Shown here: positions 42,561 to 56,300 of the stretch, one piece after another | Numbering within the stretch: position 1 is the first letter of the stretch | Layout: each line of letters starts with the position of its first letter | NCBI GenBank assembly: GCA_016802295.1 | Contig: JAESIW010000090.1 | Coordinates: forward strand, 1,068,936 to 1,127,484 | DNA length: 58,549 bases | Direction: 5' to 3' | From: Brachionus rotundiformis | Taxonomy: Eukaryota; Rotifera; Eurotatoria; Ploima; Brachionidae | Notes under the pieces: model-generated | The model's database searches: none | Seen by the model: the letters and a program-made list of their open reading frames with translations, nothing else | What the model was told of the DNA's origin: nothing | Translations under genes and position numbers: made by a program

Positions 42561-45500
42561 ATGTCCGACGACTTATTCGATGTATTCGAAGTAGAGGCGA
42601 GCGCTGACGCGCAAACGCTGATGCTCGTGTCCACAGATAAGAAGCCCGTGGTGGTGAAGGAAGGCAAAAAACGCCAACTGGAGGACACGGGCGACGCGAG
42701 CACAGACTTGGCCAGCGACGAAAACCGCAGCAAGCGCGTTCAGCAAGAAGAATTCGACCATTGGCGCGAGTCAGAAAAACTGCCGCGCATCACTGTTCAC
42801 AAACTGGCCAGCTTGGACAAGTGCAGTCACGAAGTGGCACTTCCCAGCGAAATGGAATACCAGCCGCTCAAAAACGAGCCGAGCACAGTGCCTGCCAAAG
42901 AGTACCCGTTCACACTGGACCCTTTTCAGAAAGAGGCCATTCTGTGCCTCGAAAACAGCCAATCAGTCCTAGTCTCGGCGCACACATCTGCTGGCAAAAC
43001 AGTGGTTGCCGAGTACGTAATTGCCATGTCGCTCAAGAACAAACAGCGTGTCATCTACACCACGCCAATCAAGGCCCTTAGCAACCAAAAGTACAGAGAG
43101 CTGTTCGAAGAGTTCAAAGATGTTGGTCTAATGACCGGCGACGTTACCATAAACCCGTCGGCCTCTTGTCTCATAATGACCACTGAAATATTGCGATCAA
43201 TGCTGTACAGGGGCTCGGAGATCACGCGTGAAGTGGCCTGGGTGGTCTTTGACGAAATTCACTACATGAGGGACAAGGAAAGAGGCGTCATTTGGGAAGA
43301 GACAATAATTTTGCTCAACGACAATGTCCACTATGTCTTCCTATCGGCGACGATACCAAATGCGCGCCAATTTGCCGAATGGATTGCCTATTTGCACCGT
43401 CAGCCGTGTCACGTAGTCTACACGGACTATCGTCCCACGCCACTTCAACACTACATATATCCGACTGGCGGCGACGGTATTCACCTTGTAGTGGACGAGA
43501 ATGGCACCTTCAGAGAAGACAACTTCAACAAAGCAATGATGGTACTCAAAGAAACACCAAAAGAAGCCGATCAAACAAGAAAGAGACGCGGCGGTGCCAA
43601 CATAGCCGGCTCGTCCAACGAATCCTCATGCTACAAAGTTCTCCAAACCATAATGGACAAACAAATGGCACCAGTGATTGTATTCAGCTTTAGCAAGAAA
43701 GAGTGCGAAGCATACGCGGTCATAGCCGCCAAATCGGACTACAACACCGATGAAGAGAAAAAACTAGTCCAGCAAGTGTTCAACAACGCCATAAGCATCT
43801 TGTCCGACGAGGACCAAAAGCTGCCACAGGTCGAGAGTGTTCTGCCATTGCTGAAAAAGGGCATTGGCATTCACCACTCGGGCATGCTGCCTGTTCTCAA
43901 GGAGACCATCGAGATCCTGTTCTCCGAAGGCCTGCTCAAAGTGCTCTTTGCCACAGAGACCTTTTCCATGGGTCTGAACATGCCGGCGCGGACCGTTCTG
44001 TTCACCTCGTGCCGCAAATGGGACGGCAAAGAGACCAGATGGATCACGTCCGGCGAGTACATTCAGATGTCGGGCAGGGCCGGCAGAAGAGGCCTCGACG
44101 ACAAGGGAATTGTCATTCTCATGATTGACGAGCGCATGTCGCCCGCTGCCGCCAAGGACATCGTCAAGGGCCAGGCAAACGCCCTCAACTCGGCCTTTCA
44201 CTTGACCTACAACATGGTACTCAATTTGCTGCGCGTCGAGGGCATCAACCCTGAGTTCATGCTACAGCGCTCGTTCTATCAGTTCCAGAATTATGCCAGC
44301 ATACCGGCCTTGTGCCAAAAGATGGAAAAGCTCGAGCTAGAGTACAACCAGATTGAGATCGAGCGCGAAAATGAGATTGGCCAGTACTTTAACCTAAGAC
44401 AGCAGATCGAGAGCCTCAGAAATCAGCTGGCCGCTGTCATATCGGCGCCCAAGAACTGCCTCAATTTCATGAACCCTGGGCGGCTTGTCCAGATTGTGAA
44501 CAAAAATGACAATTTTGGATGGGGAGTGGTGATCAGTTTTCGCAAAAGGGCCAATAATAAAATTGTAAGGGCTAATTAATTATATTTTTAATTATTAAGA
44601 ATTGATTAAATAATTGGAAATTTATTACTTAGAAGAGAAGAGATAATTTTAGATTGTTAATAGGAGATAATACTTGAATATCAATAATTAATTTATTGAT
44701 ACTTGTTATTTTTTATATAAAAAAAATTTTAAAATTTAAATTATACGGTCTATTTATTAAAACAGATTTTTTGTATTTTTTATTAAAATTGATCAGATCT
44801 ATTCTGCTAATTATAAAAATCTTTATTTAAAATTTTTTAAGCCTTGATTAAAAAAATTAATTTTTCTCTTATATTCTTCTTAAAATATCATCAAAATCAA
44901 ATTAACTTTTATATTTTAATTCATTTTTAACTTTTTATAAATTATTTATTAAAGGAGAAAAACATTTTTAATAATTTAAATAAGTATCACTTGTGCTTAT
45001 AATCTTTGATTATTTGACTGTAGTCGATTGTAGAGTGAATTGTAGTGGTAGACATGTTGTTTTTTTTAACAAACACCAACTTATTAACGCACATCTTTAT
45101 AACGCACTTAAATGTGCGCTAACGAGATAAATAATATTAAAAAAAATTTTAACGCACATTTATATGTAAACTCACACGAATAATTGAATCGAAAAAATTA
45201 TGTGTTTAAATATTTATTAAAATTAATGAAAGTTTATAAAGTGTAAATTTAAATAGTTTTTTTTTAAATATTTAAATAAAGATTACAAAAGTTAGAAATA
45301 ATAATTTTTTTTAATTAATCTCTCATTAAGGCTTTTTTAGCTTTTTTTTGAGCCTATTTAATTACCCTTTGAATCTTCGTCAATGTCATTGAGGGAGTCA
45401 TTTAGTTCCATTCTCCCTCTTTTTTCTTTTGGCTTTTTGGTTTTGTTATATTTCCTTTTGAGTAAATAGCTTTTAGCTACTTTAGTCCTTATATTCATTT

Positions 45501-47654
45501 TTTTTTTAATTTTAAATAAACAGATTTTTTTTCTAAATGTGCGTTTGAAATTATTTCAAAAATGTGCGGCAGCAAGTTTTTAGTGCGTTGTTCAGTAAAG
45601 GTCTGTTTAAAAAAAAAATTTGTGCGACCGAATTTTTTGAATGTGCGTTAAAATTTTTTTTATGTCCGGCGGTTAGGCACACCCTTAAAAAAAATTGTTT
45701 TATATCTTTTATTAAAATTGATCAGTACTGAATGTTTTAGTTAAAATTATAAAACTTAACTAAAATAATTTTTAAAGCCTTGATTAAAAAATTAATTTAT
45801 TTCTCATATTTTTCTTTAATTAACATCAAAATAATAAAAACTTTTACTTTTAAATTAAAAATATCTCTTATCATAAATAATTAATTTTTTAAATTATTTA
45901 TTTTTAATTAATTTGAATAATTTTCACTTCTGCTAATTATCTTTGATTATTTGTCTATAATCGATTGTAGAGTGAATTGTAGTGGTCAAATCTTATTTTA
46001 TATGTTTTTAAATTAATTATCTACATTGAGGATTAAATTTTTGTTTATATTTTATTTGATTTGACCAGACTTTTATTATTTTATTAAAATTTTTAACTTT
46101 ATTTATTATTGAGAGAATTTTATTTTAGATAATTCACAGATCTGTTAATTATCTTTTATCAGAATATTTTACTAATTAAAAAATTTTGAATTAAGATTAA
46201 AAATACAGATATAATTTTTATTTTATTTTTTTTTAAAATTTTTATCTACATTGTAAAATAGTCCTAAATAGGGTTAAATTTTTCTAATTGAGAATTTTTT
46301 GTTTAAAACCAGGAAATCAGAATGGTTACAGATTAATTATATTTGGTAAAGTTTATTTTTTATTAAGAACGAAAGTGAACCAATTTACACTATAGACACA
46401 CTGTTGTATGTTACCAAAGAGAGTGCCAAATCGGGCTACTTGTCCGAAATAAAACCTTGTACAAACGACACAGACGGTGTAATGCATGTAGTACCAATTC
46501 AGCCAAGTGTAATTAAAGCAATTAGTTCAATTTGTATATATTTGCCGCAAAATTTACAAAGCCTCGAGTCTAGACAAAGCGTTTGGAAAACTTTGAAGGA
46601 GATTAAAAAGAGAACCAAGGGCTCTTTTCCGCTTCTGGATCCTGTCGAAGACATGGGCATTAAAGACAAGCTCTTAGTCGAACTTGTCAAGGTATTTTAC
46701 CTTTTTTTTAAGGCTATTTTAAAATAAATTTACTCAATTTAATTCAATAAAATAATTAATTAATTGTTTTAATTATTTGAATAATATTTTAGAAAATTGA
46801 ATTGCTCGAAAAACAAATACTGGAACACAAGATGCACACTGATCCCGATTTGGCCGAGTTGTATAAAAAATATGAAAAAAAAGCCTTGGTAAAATTATTT
46901 TATTGGGAAAAAATAAATCAAGAATTTAATTAATTAAAAAAATAGATAAGAAACGAACTGAAACAGGCCAAGAACGAACTGAAAAAAGCTTGGTCCTTGC
47001 TTTTAATGGAGGACTTGAAGTGCCGCAAGCGAGTGCTTCGCCGACTGGGCTATTGTGACGAGCAGGATGTGATTGACACCAAGGGCAGAGTAGCCTGTGA
47101 AATAGATACGTAAGTATCATATATTAGTTAAATTTTAAGACCTAAATTTTATCTATTATTTGTACAGAGGAGATGAGCTTGTTTTAACTGAAATGCTGTT
47201 TAATGGTGTATTCAATGATTTGAGTGTAGCCCAGTGCGTAGCGTTGTGTAGTTGCTTTGTAGTCACCGAAAATGTCAAAGAAGACATGCCCAAATTGACC
47301 CAGGACTTGGCTGCTCCTTACAAAATAATGCAAGACACGGCCAAACGGGTCGCTACAGTGTCCAAAGAGTGCAAGCTGGACGTGGAAATAGACGAGTATG
47401 TGGACAGTCTGAAGCCGTCTCTGATGGATGTCATGAACGAATGGGTAAACGGAGCATCCTTCTTGAAAGTTTGCCAAATGACCTCCATATTCGAGGGCAA
47501 TATAATCAGGCACATACGCCGCCTCGAAGAGCTGCTCAGGCAAATGAGCTGTGCCGCCAAAGCCATCGGCAACACTGCTCTCGAGACCAAATTCAACGAT
47601 GGAATTCTCAAGATCAAAAGAGATATAGTTTTTGCTGCTAGCTTATACTTATAA
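42561..47654 (+). CDS. MTREX: MTR4/SKIV2L2 exosome RNA helicase (1024 aa)
   Basis: Five exons: 42561-44564, 46368-46691, 46793-46888, 46946-47109, 47168-47654 (1024 aa; human 1042). MTR4 is the nuclear 3'-5' Ski2-like helicase that feeds RNA to the exosome (TRAMP, NEXT and PAXT complexes). Present: an N-terminal LFDVFE exosome-contact motif; Walker A SAHTSAGKT at about 139-147; the DEIH box at 231-234; SATIPNARQFAEWI; helicase motif VI MSGRAGRRG; the start of the arch/KOW region at the end of exon 1; and the DSHCT domain with KCRKRVLRRLGY and the invariant end IKRDIVFAASLYL. Exon 1 is GC-rich. Intron 1 is 1803 nt, far longer than the others (57-101 nt), and is filled with repeat R4 copies b and c and a TIR element. 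All catalytic motifs are intact. Confidence 0.97.
44774..45050 (+). repeat. repeat R4, copy b (MTR4 intron 1)
   Basis: Same orientation as copies a and c, ending in TAGAGTGAATTGTAGTGGTA. It lies just upstream of the TIR element. Confidence 0.85.
45138..45662. mobile_element. non-autonomous DNA element with 23-bp perfect TIRs
   Basis: Positions 45138-45160 and 45640-45662 are perfect inverted repeats of each other (T, eight A, four T, then AACGCACATT). More AACGCAC words lie just outside the left end (45086, 45101), and GTGCG words cluster inside the right end (about 45539, 45564, 45583, 45622), like subterminal transposase-binding sites. Inside, on the minus strand, 45498-45358 is an open frame of 46 codons starting MNIRTKVAKSYLLKRKYN, strongly basic in its first half and acidic in the second. 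It resembles a short leftover of a transposon protein, family unknown. The element sits between R4 copies b and c in MTR4 intron 1. Target-site duplication is not clear. Confidence 0.7.
45701..45985 (+). repeat. repeat R4, copy c (MTR4 intron 1)
   Basis: Third near-complete copy, again ending in TAGAGTGAATTGTAGTGGT, same orientation as a and b. Confidence 0.85.
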
Positions 47655-50600
47655 TTTAATAAATGAAAAATTTTCTGTTTGGCTATCGTTTTATCAAAAT
47701 ATAATAAAAATTTTAATATATTAAAATATAAAAAATTATTCTTTCTTTGTCTAAATTATTTCCATAGACTAATTCATCATCGTTTATCCATAAGAGATTG
47801 ACTATGTGAGAAAATCAAAGCTAGCACGATTAAGATAATCAAATATTTATTAATAGAATTATTTTATTTTAAACTTTTAAATTAGAAAAAAAAAAAGTTT
47901 ATTTTTTCTATTTTTATTAGTAAATTTATTTAAATACATTGAGCATAATTTAATTTTATTTAAGAAAAAATAAATAAATAAAAATAAAAATTCAATTAGC
48001 TAACAAAATTTAATATTCAAATTATTTGGGCTTAGTTATTTTTCTATTCAATTTAACTTTGGTAGTTGATTAATTTCATTAATTTATTTACTCTATTCAA
48101 AAAATACTTTCATAAAATTAAGACTGACAAATTATTAAGTCTATTTGTCTAAGGAAATGCATTTTGAAATCGATAGATTATGACAAGACAATCAATCAAT
48201 GCATTTATGCGTAGCTTTGAGGCATTTGAAAGCACTTAGTTCTGAGTCCAGCTCGACTGACCAAACAAGGACACAACCACCAGAGTTTACAATTATTCAA
48301 AATAGCCCCATTGTTATAGCAAAATAAAATATGAATTTTGTTTAAAAGTCATTAAAAAATCAAATTGTTAAATGGCTCTTTTGGGCCAACTTGGTGAATT
48401 ATCAAGTGTCAATCTGTGGTTATTCTAATGACCAAACAATAAATAATTTTAAGATTGTTTTGCAGTATTTTTTTTCCCGCCGAGGCTTCCCTATTCAACT
48501 CTATTTTGAACAACTCTTACTAGGTCAGTTGTCATTAAGTGGCCTTTTTTTGCCAAACAAAATTTCAAAATTTTGTTTAGATAACAAAATATTAGCTCAT
48601 AACAACTAATAATTATTAAAATATAAAAATAAAACATTATTTTAAAACTCTCGTTTAAAAGGCTTAAGAAAAGATTATTTGCCTTAATTGTTGATTAACT
48701 TGGCTTTTATACTTTTTTTTTCTAAAATTACTGTCATTAGAGCTAATATCCATTCGAATAAATAATAAAATATTAAAAAATAAAAGCCAAAACTCTAGGG
48801 CTCAGACAATTAAAATTAAAATTTAATTAAAACATAATTTTTATTCAAAGTTTGGACTATAGTCCTGGCGAGTATTGTTATTATTATAATTAATAAAAGT
48901 GCTAGTTATGTGACTAGAAGTAGGCGTCAGGAGCGGGCAATTAATTTTTGACAATATATAGAATAATCATTAATTTCATAAATGAATGAGTATAACTAAT
49001 TGAAAATAATTACATACTCGTAAATTAAATTACGTAATAATTTAGGGAAAAAATAATATTCATTTTAGCTATTGGCGCTGCATTTTTGCCAAGTTAATCA
49101 AGGATTTTGTTGTAGCTAAAAAACTCAACTACATTCCATTAGCTTAATAGGAAAAAAAAATACTTTTCTTTCCACATTGTTCTATTAGGGAAATTGTTGA
49201 TAACAATTCATTAGGGAAAATGGTTCAAATAAAAGAAACACTGCCTGGGCCATTGGGTTCTAATCGCTCTCAAGTGTTCATAAGCGATTATATAAGAGTT
49301 TTTGTTTGGCAAATATTTCTTCAAGTTTTTGACAGGATTCGCGCTCTTAAGGCTTACTAAGCTATCAGCCATCATAGCTTCCGATCTTGTTGTATCCAAA
49401 GTTATATAATTTTCGCTAAATGACAATTGTTTTGTTGCCGAACCCGAGCTATAAACACTCTAATCCTGGTCTTTTGTGTTGCTCTACAATAGCTAATAAC
49501 CAACATTCTTCCAAGTTGGTAGAAATTTTGGCTACTTGTAAACTAATCCTGTATCATGGCGCGGATTCTGGCAAAGGCAAATATTTGGCTTGGTAAAACT
49601 AAAAACTTTATTAAATTTTTCAAGCAAGGGCTTTTGTTTTTTAATAATCATTTAAAGCCGAAATTATTTGTTTACTTCAATATTAATTTATAAAATGCGT
49701 ACCTTTAGGCTTTAGAAGTGATTTTAGAAAAAAAAAGTTTATTTTTTTCTAGTTTAATTTTTATTATTTTTTTAAAAACTTGAATAAAATTATCTCTTTG
49801 ACTTGAAAACATAATTTTTATGCAATCTATATAATTTACGCTAAATAAATCATATTTTACTATTATTATTTTCCGAATAGAGGTGAATTTTTTCTAAAAA
49901 AGTATAAAATATAAATCATATGAATGAATGGAAAAGTAAATGTTTGTAAATATTAACTAATAAAACCTTATAAACAAATTACTTGTCTAAGGTAGTGTTT
50001 TTTTTTTTTTTTGGTTTATTAATTTTACTTTTTGCCAAGGTAAGAAACCAAATTGAATAAATTAGAAAGCTTAATATTTCAAAAATTTGTATAAATTAAA
50101 TTTAAGTGATAAACAAATATTTAGTATTATGATAAAAAATGTATGAGCCAAAGCTATCTTTATTTTGTAGATGATAGAGCAGATAGTTTCCGGTTTATGC
50201 TCTAGTTCTAACCAGGACGCTCAATGGTAGAGTGTGTTGGTCATAAAAACTAAAATGCTCGCCATAAATTAGAAAATTGTTAATTGTAGTTTAAAATTTT
50301 TGAAAGCATGTTCGAGCCTATGAAAACAACCGGCCCTAGGCCAAATACCAATGTGCTAGATATATTCGGCTAGTCTAACCAAATGTTTCAAATTTTTTTC
50401 TAACTCAATTAATCTTGAAGATAACAACCATTATAATAGATAAAATATGTCTTTTAAAGTGTTGTGTTTATGTGGCCCAAAGTGCCATTCCGCTTCAAGT
50501 GCATTTCGGCTTAGACCATCATTGTCAAACAAGATCGAGTTACAACAATTTCAAAAATCACGTACTCAAAGCTTCATACAATTACCTAGGTCCAGACTAC

Positions 50601-53310
50601 ACACACACACATAGATTAATTGGCTCATCGACTTAACTTAATTAATCTTTTAAAGTATAAACAAATTTCTAGTTTGATCGAGTGGGCCCAAGTTTAATGT
50701 GGAAACAAGTTTGTTTAAGTTTTGTCAAGAAGCATTTTCAAAATCGAATGGAAATAGTTTTATTCGTGAATTACCATAATCCAAAAGTACTTAAATAGTA
50801 ATTTTCTCATACTAAAACTCGATAAAATGAGGCCTTATTTTCTAATATAATAAGAGCTTAGTTTGTTTGTTATGTTTTTTAGCTTAGTCCGAATTCCGAG
50901 TATATGGACGAGTCTTTAAAAAAAAATTTTTTTTTTTAATTATCTTAATTTAAATAAGATAAAAAATTTTTCCTATTAATTTAAACAAAATTTAATTTTA
51001 GAGTGAGATAAGCATTCATAATTTGTAAAATAAGATAAATTTTTTTTTATATAATTGGTTGTCTCATGAGATTAATTGGGCAAAAATTTTCACAGTTGAC
51101 AAGTTTATTTGCAAATTTTTCCACAAGCATGGTTGACAAAATCATATCTAAATTTATCTTTGGTCAAGATTTTATTACCAATTAAATAGGTACATGTGTG
51201 TGTGTGTCAGTAGACCCTGAAATCGGTATTTAATTAAACCGTGGTACTTGTTTAATAATTTGGATCAATTTTTTTAACCTGGTGTAAATTTTCCAAGTAA
51301 TGAAGCAAAGAATAACCATAAAATAAGATAAATAATTCTGACCTATGCTGATCTATAGCTTTTATCAATTTACTAGTAGCCAAAAAAGTTTGCTAATTTT
51401 TAAAATTTGAGATATTGAGGACACTGGGCGATAAAAATTATCTGGTATCTATATTACGATATGGAGCAAAGATTGCCAAAGTATGTGAGAGTTGTGGCAG
51501 ATTTTACCATTATTGGCTAAAATTTAAATTAAATTTACACTTAACCAGGTTGATCTAGTTCAACCAAAGCCCGTACTTTTCCAAGTGGGCCGGCTCTCAT
51601 TAATCAAAACCAGTTATTTATCTTTGTTTATTTGCTCAAAGCCTTAGCTAGGCTTACAGCTGATTCGATTAATTATTCTCCCAAATCGATACTCTTTATT
51701 GATTTAATTATTCAAAAACTTAAATCCTTTTCGCCTAATCATAATCATCTTTTTTTTTTGGTTTTTATTATTATTATAAAAAATTTTTTATGCAAATGTA
51801 GAATTTTTCAAGTTTTAAACAGAACCACGTTCTTGAAATACCATTAGGTAAAAATAAAATAAAATATCATCACACTTTGGATAAATATTTTATGATAGTA
51901 TTATTCATTTTGTTTATAATATTTTTTATCTATTTATAAAGGTAATAAATATGGTGGCTACATTTTGACATTTATTTATCGAGTGTAGTTTTGTTGTTAG
52001 AATTTATTTATTGTTTGTTGAAAAAAAAAATTTTTTTTAATTATCTTAAAACTTGTCAATTTTGTTAAGGTATTTACTTTTTAAATTATTAAATTTAAAT
52101 TAATTATTCATATATGGGATGATTAATTTAAAAATAGGTGACACGTGAATGAAATGTGTAGCCATAAATTTCACTTTACCCATCAAGTACCTGATGCATT
52201 TTTGCCAAGACCGGTACCATTTGGCAACTATTTCTCAATTATCTTGCTTTGTGTACATTAGGAAAACAATCAAACAAATAAATTGTTTTAATTACATATT
52301 TAATTAATTAGTTAGTTTGGAGCAAAAATTTTGAATAGAAATCATAAAATTTTTTTATTATTTGGTTTCGTTATACACTCGTAAGTTTTTATTATAAAAA
52401 AAAAATAAGAATATTTCTTAAAATAAATCTTTGTTTGACTTAAATCTCCTAGAAAAATTAAACTAAATTACAATACTTAAATTTCTAGGTATATTTTGAG
52501 GATTATTTAAAAAATAAAAAAAAATGAATATCTAAATTTTTGATAAAAAAGTCGAGTTATTTACAGATAGCCAAAATCTGCTTCAAGTTTGGTAAATGTT
52601 CACTTGTTCTTTAAATCTTTTAAATTGTATGCTTTTATCTATTATGAAATTTTAATACTAAATTAGCCTTATTATTGAAAAAATAATATTCTAAAAGAAT
52701 TACTGATGGTCTTGCCAAGGCTGTCAATTGATTTTGGCTTATCTAAGGGTAAATAGCTTCGAGACAGATGTTGGTCATGTTGGAGCAATTAGGCTCAGCG
52801 AATAGTTAAGTTCCATGTAAATATAACTACTATGGTAAAGTGAAATTTGAATAATTAAGTGATAAGATAAGTGGTGCAAATATTAAATTAGAACGCACAA
52901 ATATAAAGTCTAAGCGATATGTAGATAGATGTGGTTCTTTCGAGGTTGAATGGTAGAGAATTCATTGCCAAGTGTTTAGGAAAAAAGTGGTGCTTGTACC
53001 TAGCTTTTTCCCAATGAAAACAAATAACTAATCAACAAAAATCAAACAAGATAAACAAACCAATATTATTATTTGATTAGAAAAATATATTTTTAAATTT
53101 GTTCTATTAAAATATCAAAATAGTTTTTTATTTTTTGTTGCCAAACGATGCTAATTTTCCAACATATCACGCAATTTTATGTTTATCTTTTACATTTTAT
53201 CTTGTTTCAACACACTTAGAATTGCAGCCATCAATTATCTCATTTGTAGTTGTGTTAAGACAGCTTGGAAAAGCTCTAAAAGCCTTATTTAATTTAGATT
53301 TAGAAAAACA
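47655..53310. other. 5.7-kb non-coding region
   Basis: No convincing exon, RNA gene or transposon was found between MTR4 and the coiled-coil gene, although gene density elsewhere is high. It alternates AT-rich background with less AT-rich islands (about 48180-48330, 49230-49460, 49560-49600, 50460-50640, 51540-51720). TTGCCAA/TTGGCAA words recur at many places. Short CA/TG tracts occur near 50600 and 51195. It may be regulatory DNA of the downstream gene, or a long 5' UTR/non-coding transcript. Confidence 0.5.
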
Positions 53311-56300
53311 ATGAGCATAAAAAATGATTTGGACCAGAATTCGGCAACACAACGCAACCAAAAATTCAAATACCTAACAACCAACATGCAAAATTTGCTA
53401 AAAAATTTCAACGAAAACTTGTCGGTGCGCAAGCCTGACTCGAGACTGGAGCTGCTGAACCGGCTGAAGCAGCACCAACTGAGCCAGCAGCCAGTGCGCG
53501 CGCTGGTACGCTCCAAAACCATGACCAGCCGAGCAGATAGACCGCTTTCCCACCTAGAACCGTGCCAGGAAAAGCCCAAGATTAACCGCAGCCAATCGCA
53601 GCTCAACTACTACTCGCTGCACCGAACTGAAGACACTTTTGACCATGGCCAAAGCACAGAGGACAGAATTCACAAGAGCAAAAGCTCCCAACAGATCCAA
53701 ATGAACTCTTCGCTCATGTCCGACTCGTACCATTCGGACTCGGAATTTTCCAGCCAGTCCAATTCACCAAAAAAGACAGACACCAAACGCCGCTCTTCGT
53801 CCATTCTGATTGACAACCCCAAATCGGTTGTTTTGCGCCGCGACAGAACAACCAATGACACAGACTTGCCAATGATGAAGCAAAAACTCCTCGCTGGTAT
53901 CAAGCGAGGCCAGAGTTTGGCTCCTCCAAGCAGGGAAGAGTCTTCCGTGAAGAGAATAGCCGAGTTGGAAGACAGAATTTTGGCCCTGGAGTCCGAACTA
54001 GACAGGGAGAGAAAAAAATTGGCCGTCGAAAGGGAAGAAAAGTACGAGCTTGTTAATGAAATTAAGATGAGGTATGAAAGCGAAAAAGTGTCAGCTCTCA
54101 AAGCTTTGGAAGCAAAGCTTAACGCTGGTAAACTTATTGAGATAAATGGTATCAGAGAATCGCTTGAGACCGAGAGCAGAGAAGAGATAGAACAAAATAA
54201 GAAGTATTTCGAGAATGAAGTGGTCAATTTGAAGAATAGATTGCAGGAAAAAAATGAAAGGTAATTTGGACTATTGGCTGGTTTGGTTGATGTGATAAAG
54301 ATTTAAATTTTAAAATTTTTTACTTTGGAGAAAAATATTTAGGTATCTTATCTTGTAAAGATATGAATATATGATCGATTGGGAATAATTTTTGTTCTCA
54401 TTGAAGCCTTGGTGACCAAAAATGTGTCACACTCATTCTAAATATAAATAACTATACAAAATTTAGTTTTTAAAAGTATTTTATCTTTATTTGAACAAAA
54501 AAAAAATCAAAAAAAAACCCTCAAATTCTATCTATTAGTAAGATGGAATTTAATAAAAAGATAAATAAATACTTAATTTTAAAGAATGCATTATTGTTAT
54601 TGTTATTATTGAGATTGGTATGAATGAGGGTCTAGGATTAAAGTAAAAATGAGCAGACCAATTTTAATTTAAAAATAAGAGCTTTCCAAAAGAGTAAAGT
54701 AAAATTTTGACCAGATGAATGAATGATCAGAAATAAGGTTAGATAAAATTGCAGTTTTTTATCTGTCCAAATGATTACCAAAATATTGGAGTCTTTTTTT
54801 TTTAAATTATGTTTTAATCTTTTATTTTCATTATCATTTTTAGAGTGAATTTTGGTCAGTAATAGTAATTTTATGCTTTTGGGATCCGGATGCCAAGCAG
54901 TGACTTCTTTACCTGATACTTTTCTAATATTTTATAAGGTTTCCATCTTGACCAAATATGTTGTAATGCTTAGTAATGCTTATATTGGTAATAATTTGGT
55001 TACCATATCAAGTGCATTCCAGGACCGCTTTTAAAAAGTTATAACTGGTGCCATAGTTACGCACAAGCTTTCTTTCAATAAATAGTTTTCCACTTTTAGT
55101 ACCATCTTCAGAAACGCCCAAGTTATTTGATGCAAGCGTTAGACTACCATGAATTAGCTCAAGCCTATCGTATCCATACTGAATCTTGTGCCATTTTATT
55201 AGGTCTCATCGACTTGGTTTGTGCTGTAGAGATGCCCAGCCCAATAACTCTTTCCTTCTAACAGCTTTATGTTTAACTTTGGCACTTATTTTGAGACTTT
55301 TAAATATTTCAGTGTCACTTGGCTTAAATGGGTTCCAGATTTCTGAAGCAAACTCAAGATGGGGTCTTGGAAAAAGGCTAGAAAATTTTTCAGATAAAAG
55401 CTACCCAAAAGAGTTTATAAAAATATTGACCAGATAAATATGATCAGTAGCGATAGATAATGGCATTAATGATATATGTGTTTTATCTGTCCAAAGATAA
55501 CTAAAAGAAACGAGCCTGTTTTTTCTTATTATATAATCAAAATTTATATTATCTTTAATTTATTTTTTCTTTAAAATTCTATGTAAAAACCAATTACAAA
55601 ATTGTTATTTTTTTAATTAATTTAATTTAACAAATTATCAAAAAATTTAATTATTATCTATCAAACTATGATTTGGAATATGTATTTAGTTCAAAAACAC
55701 TTAAAATCAATAAGAGATAAAAATCAAAATCTTGTCTATTTTGAACAAGCTTAACTAATTAGGTGTAGGACTAATTTTTATTTAATTAAAAAAAAAATTG
55801 GATCCAATTAATAAAATTTTAATAAAAATAAAATTTAATTTAAAAGATGTTTTCAGCTGGAAAAATTGCTCAAAGATGAGCACCTTAAAAGTGAACGACT
55901 GTTCTTGAAGTCGATTGAGTTGGTGCGCAAATTGGGCCAAAAAAGCAACCGAGAAAGCTTATGCTCAAACGAGCTTCAAACCGAGCACTCGAGTGACCAG
56001 ATGCGCCAGAGACTTGGCACAATTCGGCAAATATTGAGTGAAGAAGACGAGTCTCAGGAGCCAAAGAGCCTGCCATCTACAGATGAACTCATACACGATA
56101 TTGAAATTCGAAGCAGGCGAATCAAGCAACAGAACCAGACCAATTGTCTGGACATAAAGATCCTAAAAGAGACCAAACTTAAACTTGAATCCCTGTACAA
56201 GATTAAGTGCAAGAGCGATCTGAACAAATCTGCCAAAATCCACAAACTGGAAATAAACTACCAGAGCGAGCTGCTCAAGTTAAGAAACGAGTTCAATTCG

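Noticed and set aside
48391..48609. 72-codon frame in the gene desert
   Set aside because: Ordinary chance length; no domain, no splice partners, AT-rich codon pattern.
49211..49426. 71-codon minus-strand frame
   Set aside because: Moderately coding-like composition but no family similarity and no neighbouring exons; may be old element sequence.
50160..50325. tRNA-like signals: CTCAATGGTAGAG (A box-like) and TTCGAGCC (B box-like)
   Set aside because: No cloverleaf could be folded from the intervening sequence and the acceptor stem does not pair; at most a decayed tRNA-derived SINE.
55857..55860. TTTCAG acceptor for exon 2 of the coiled-coil gene
   Set aside because: It gives an early stop; the AAAG acceptor ten bases upstream keeps the frame open.
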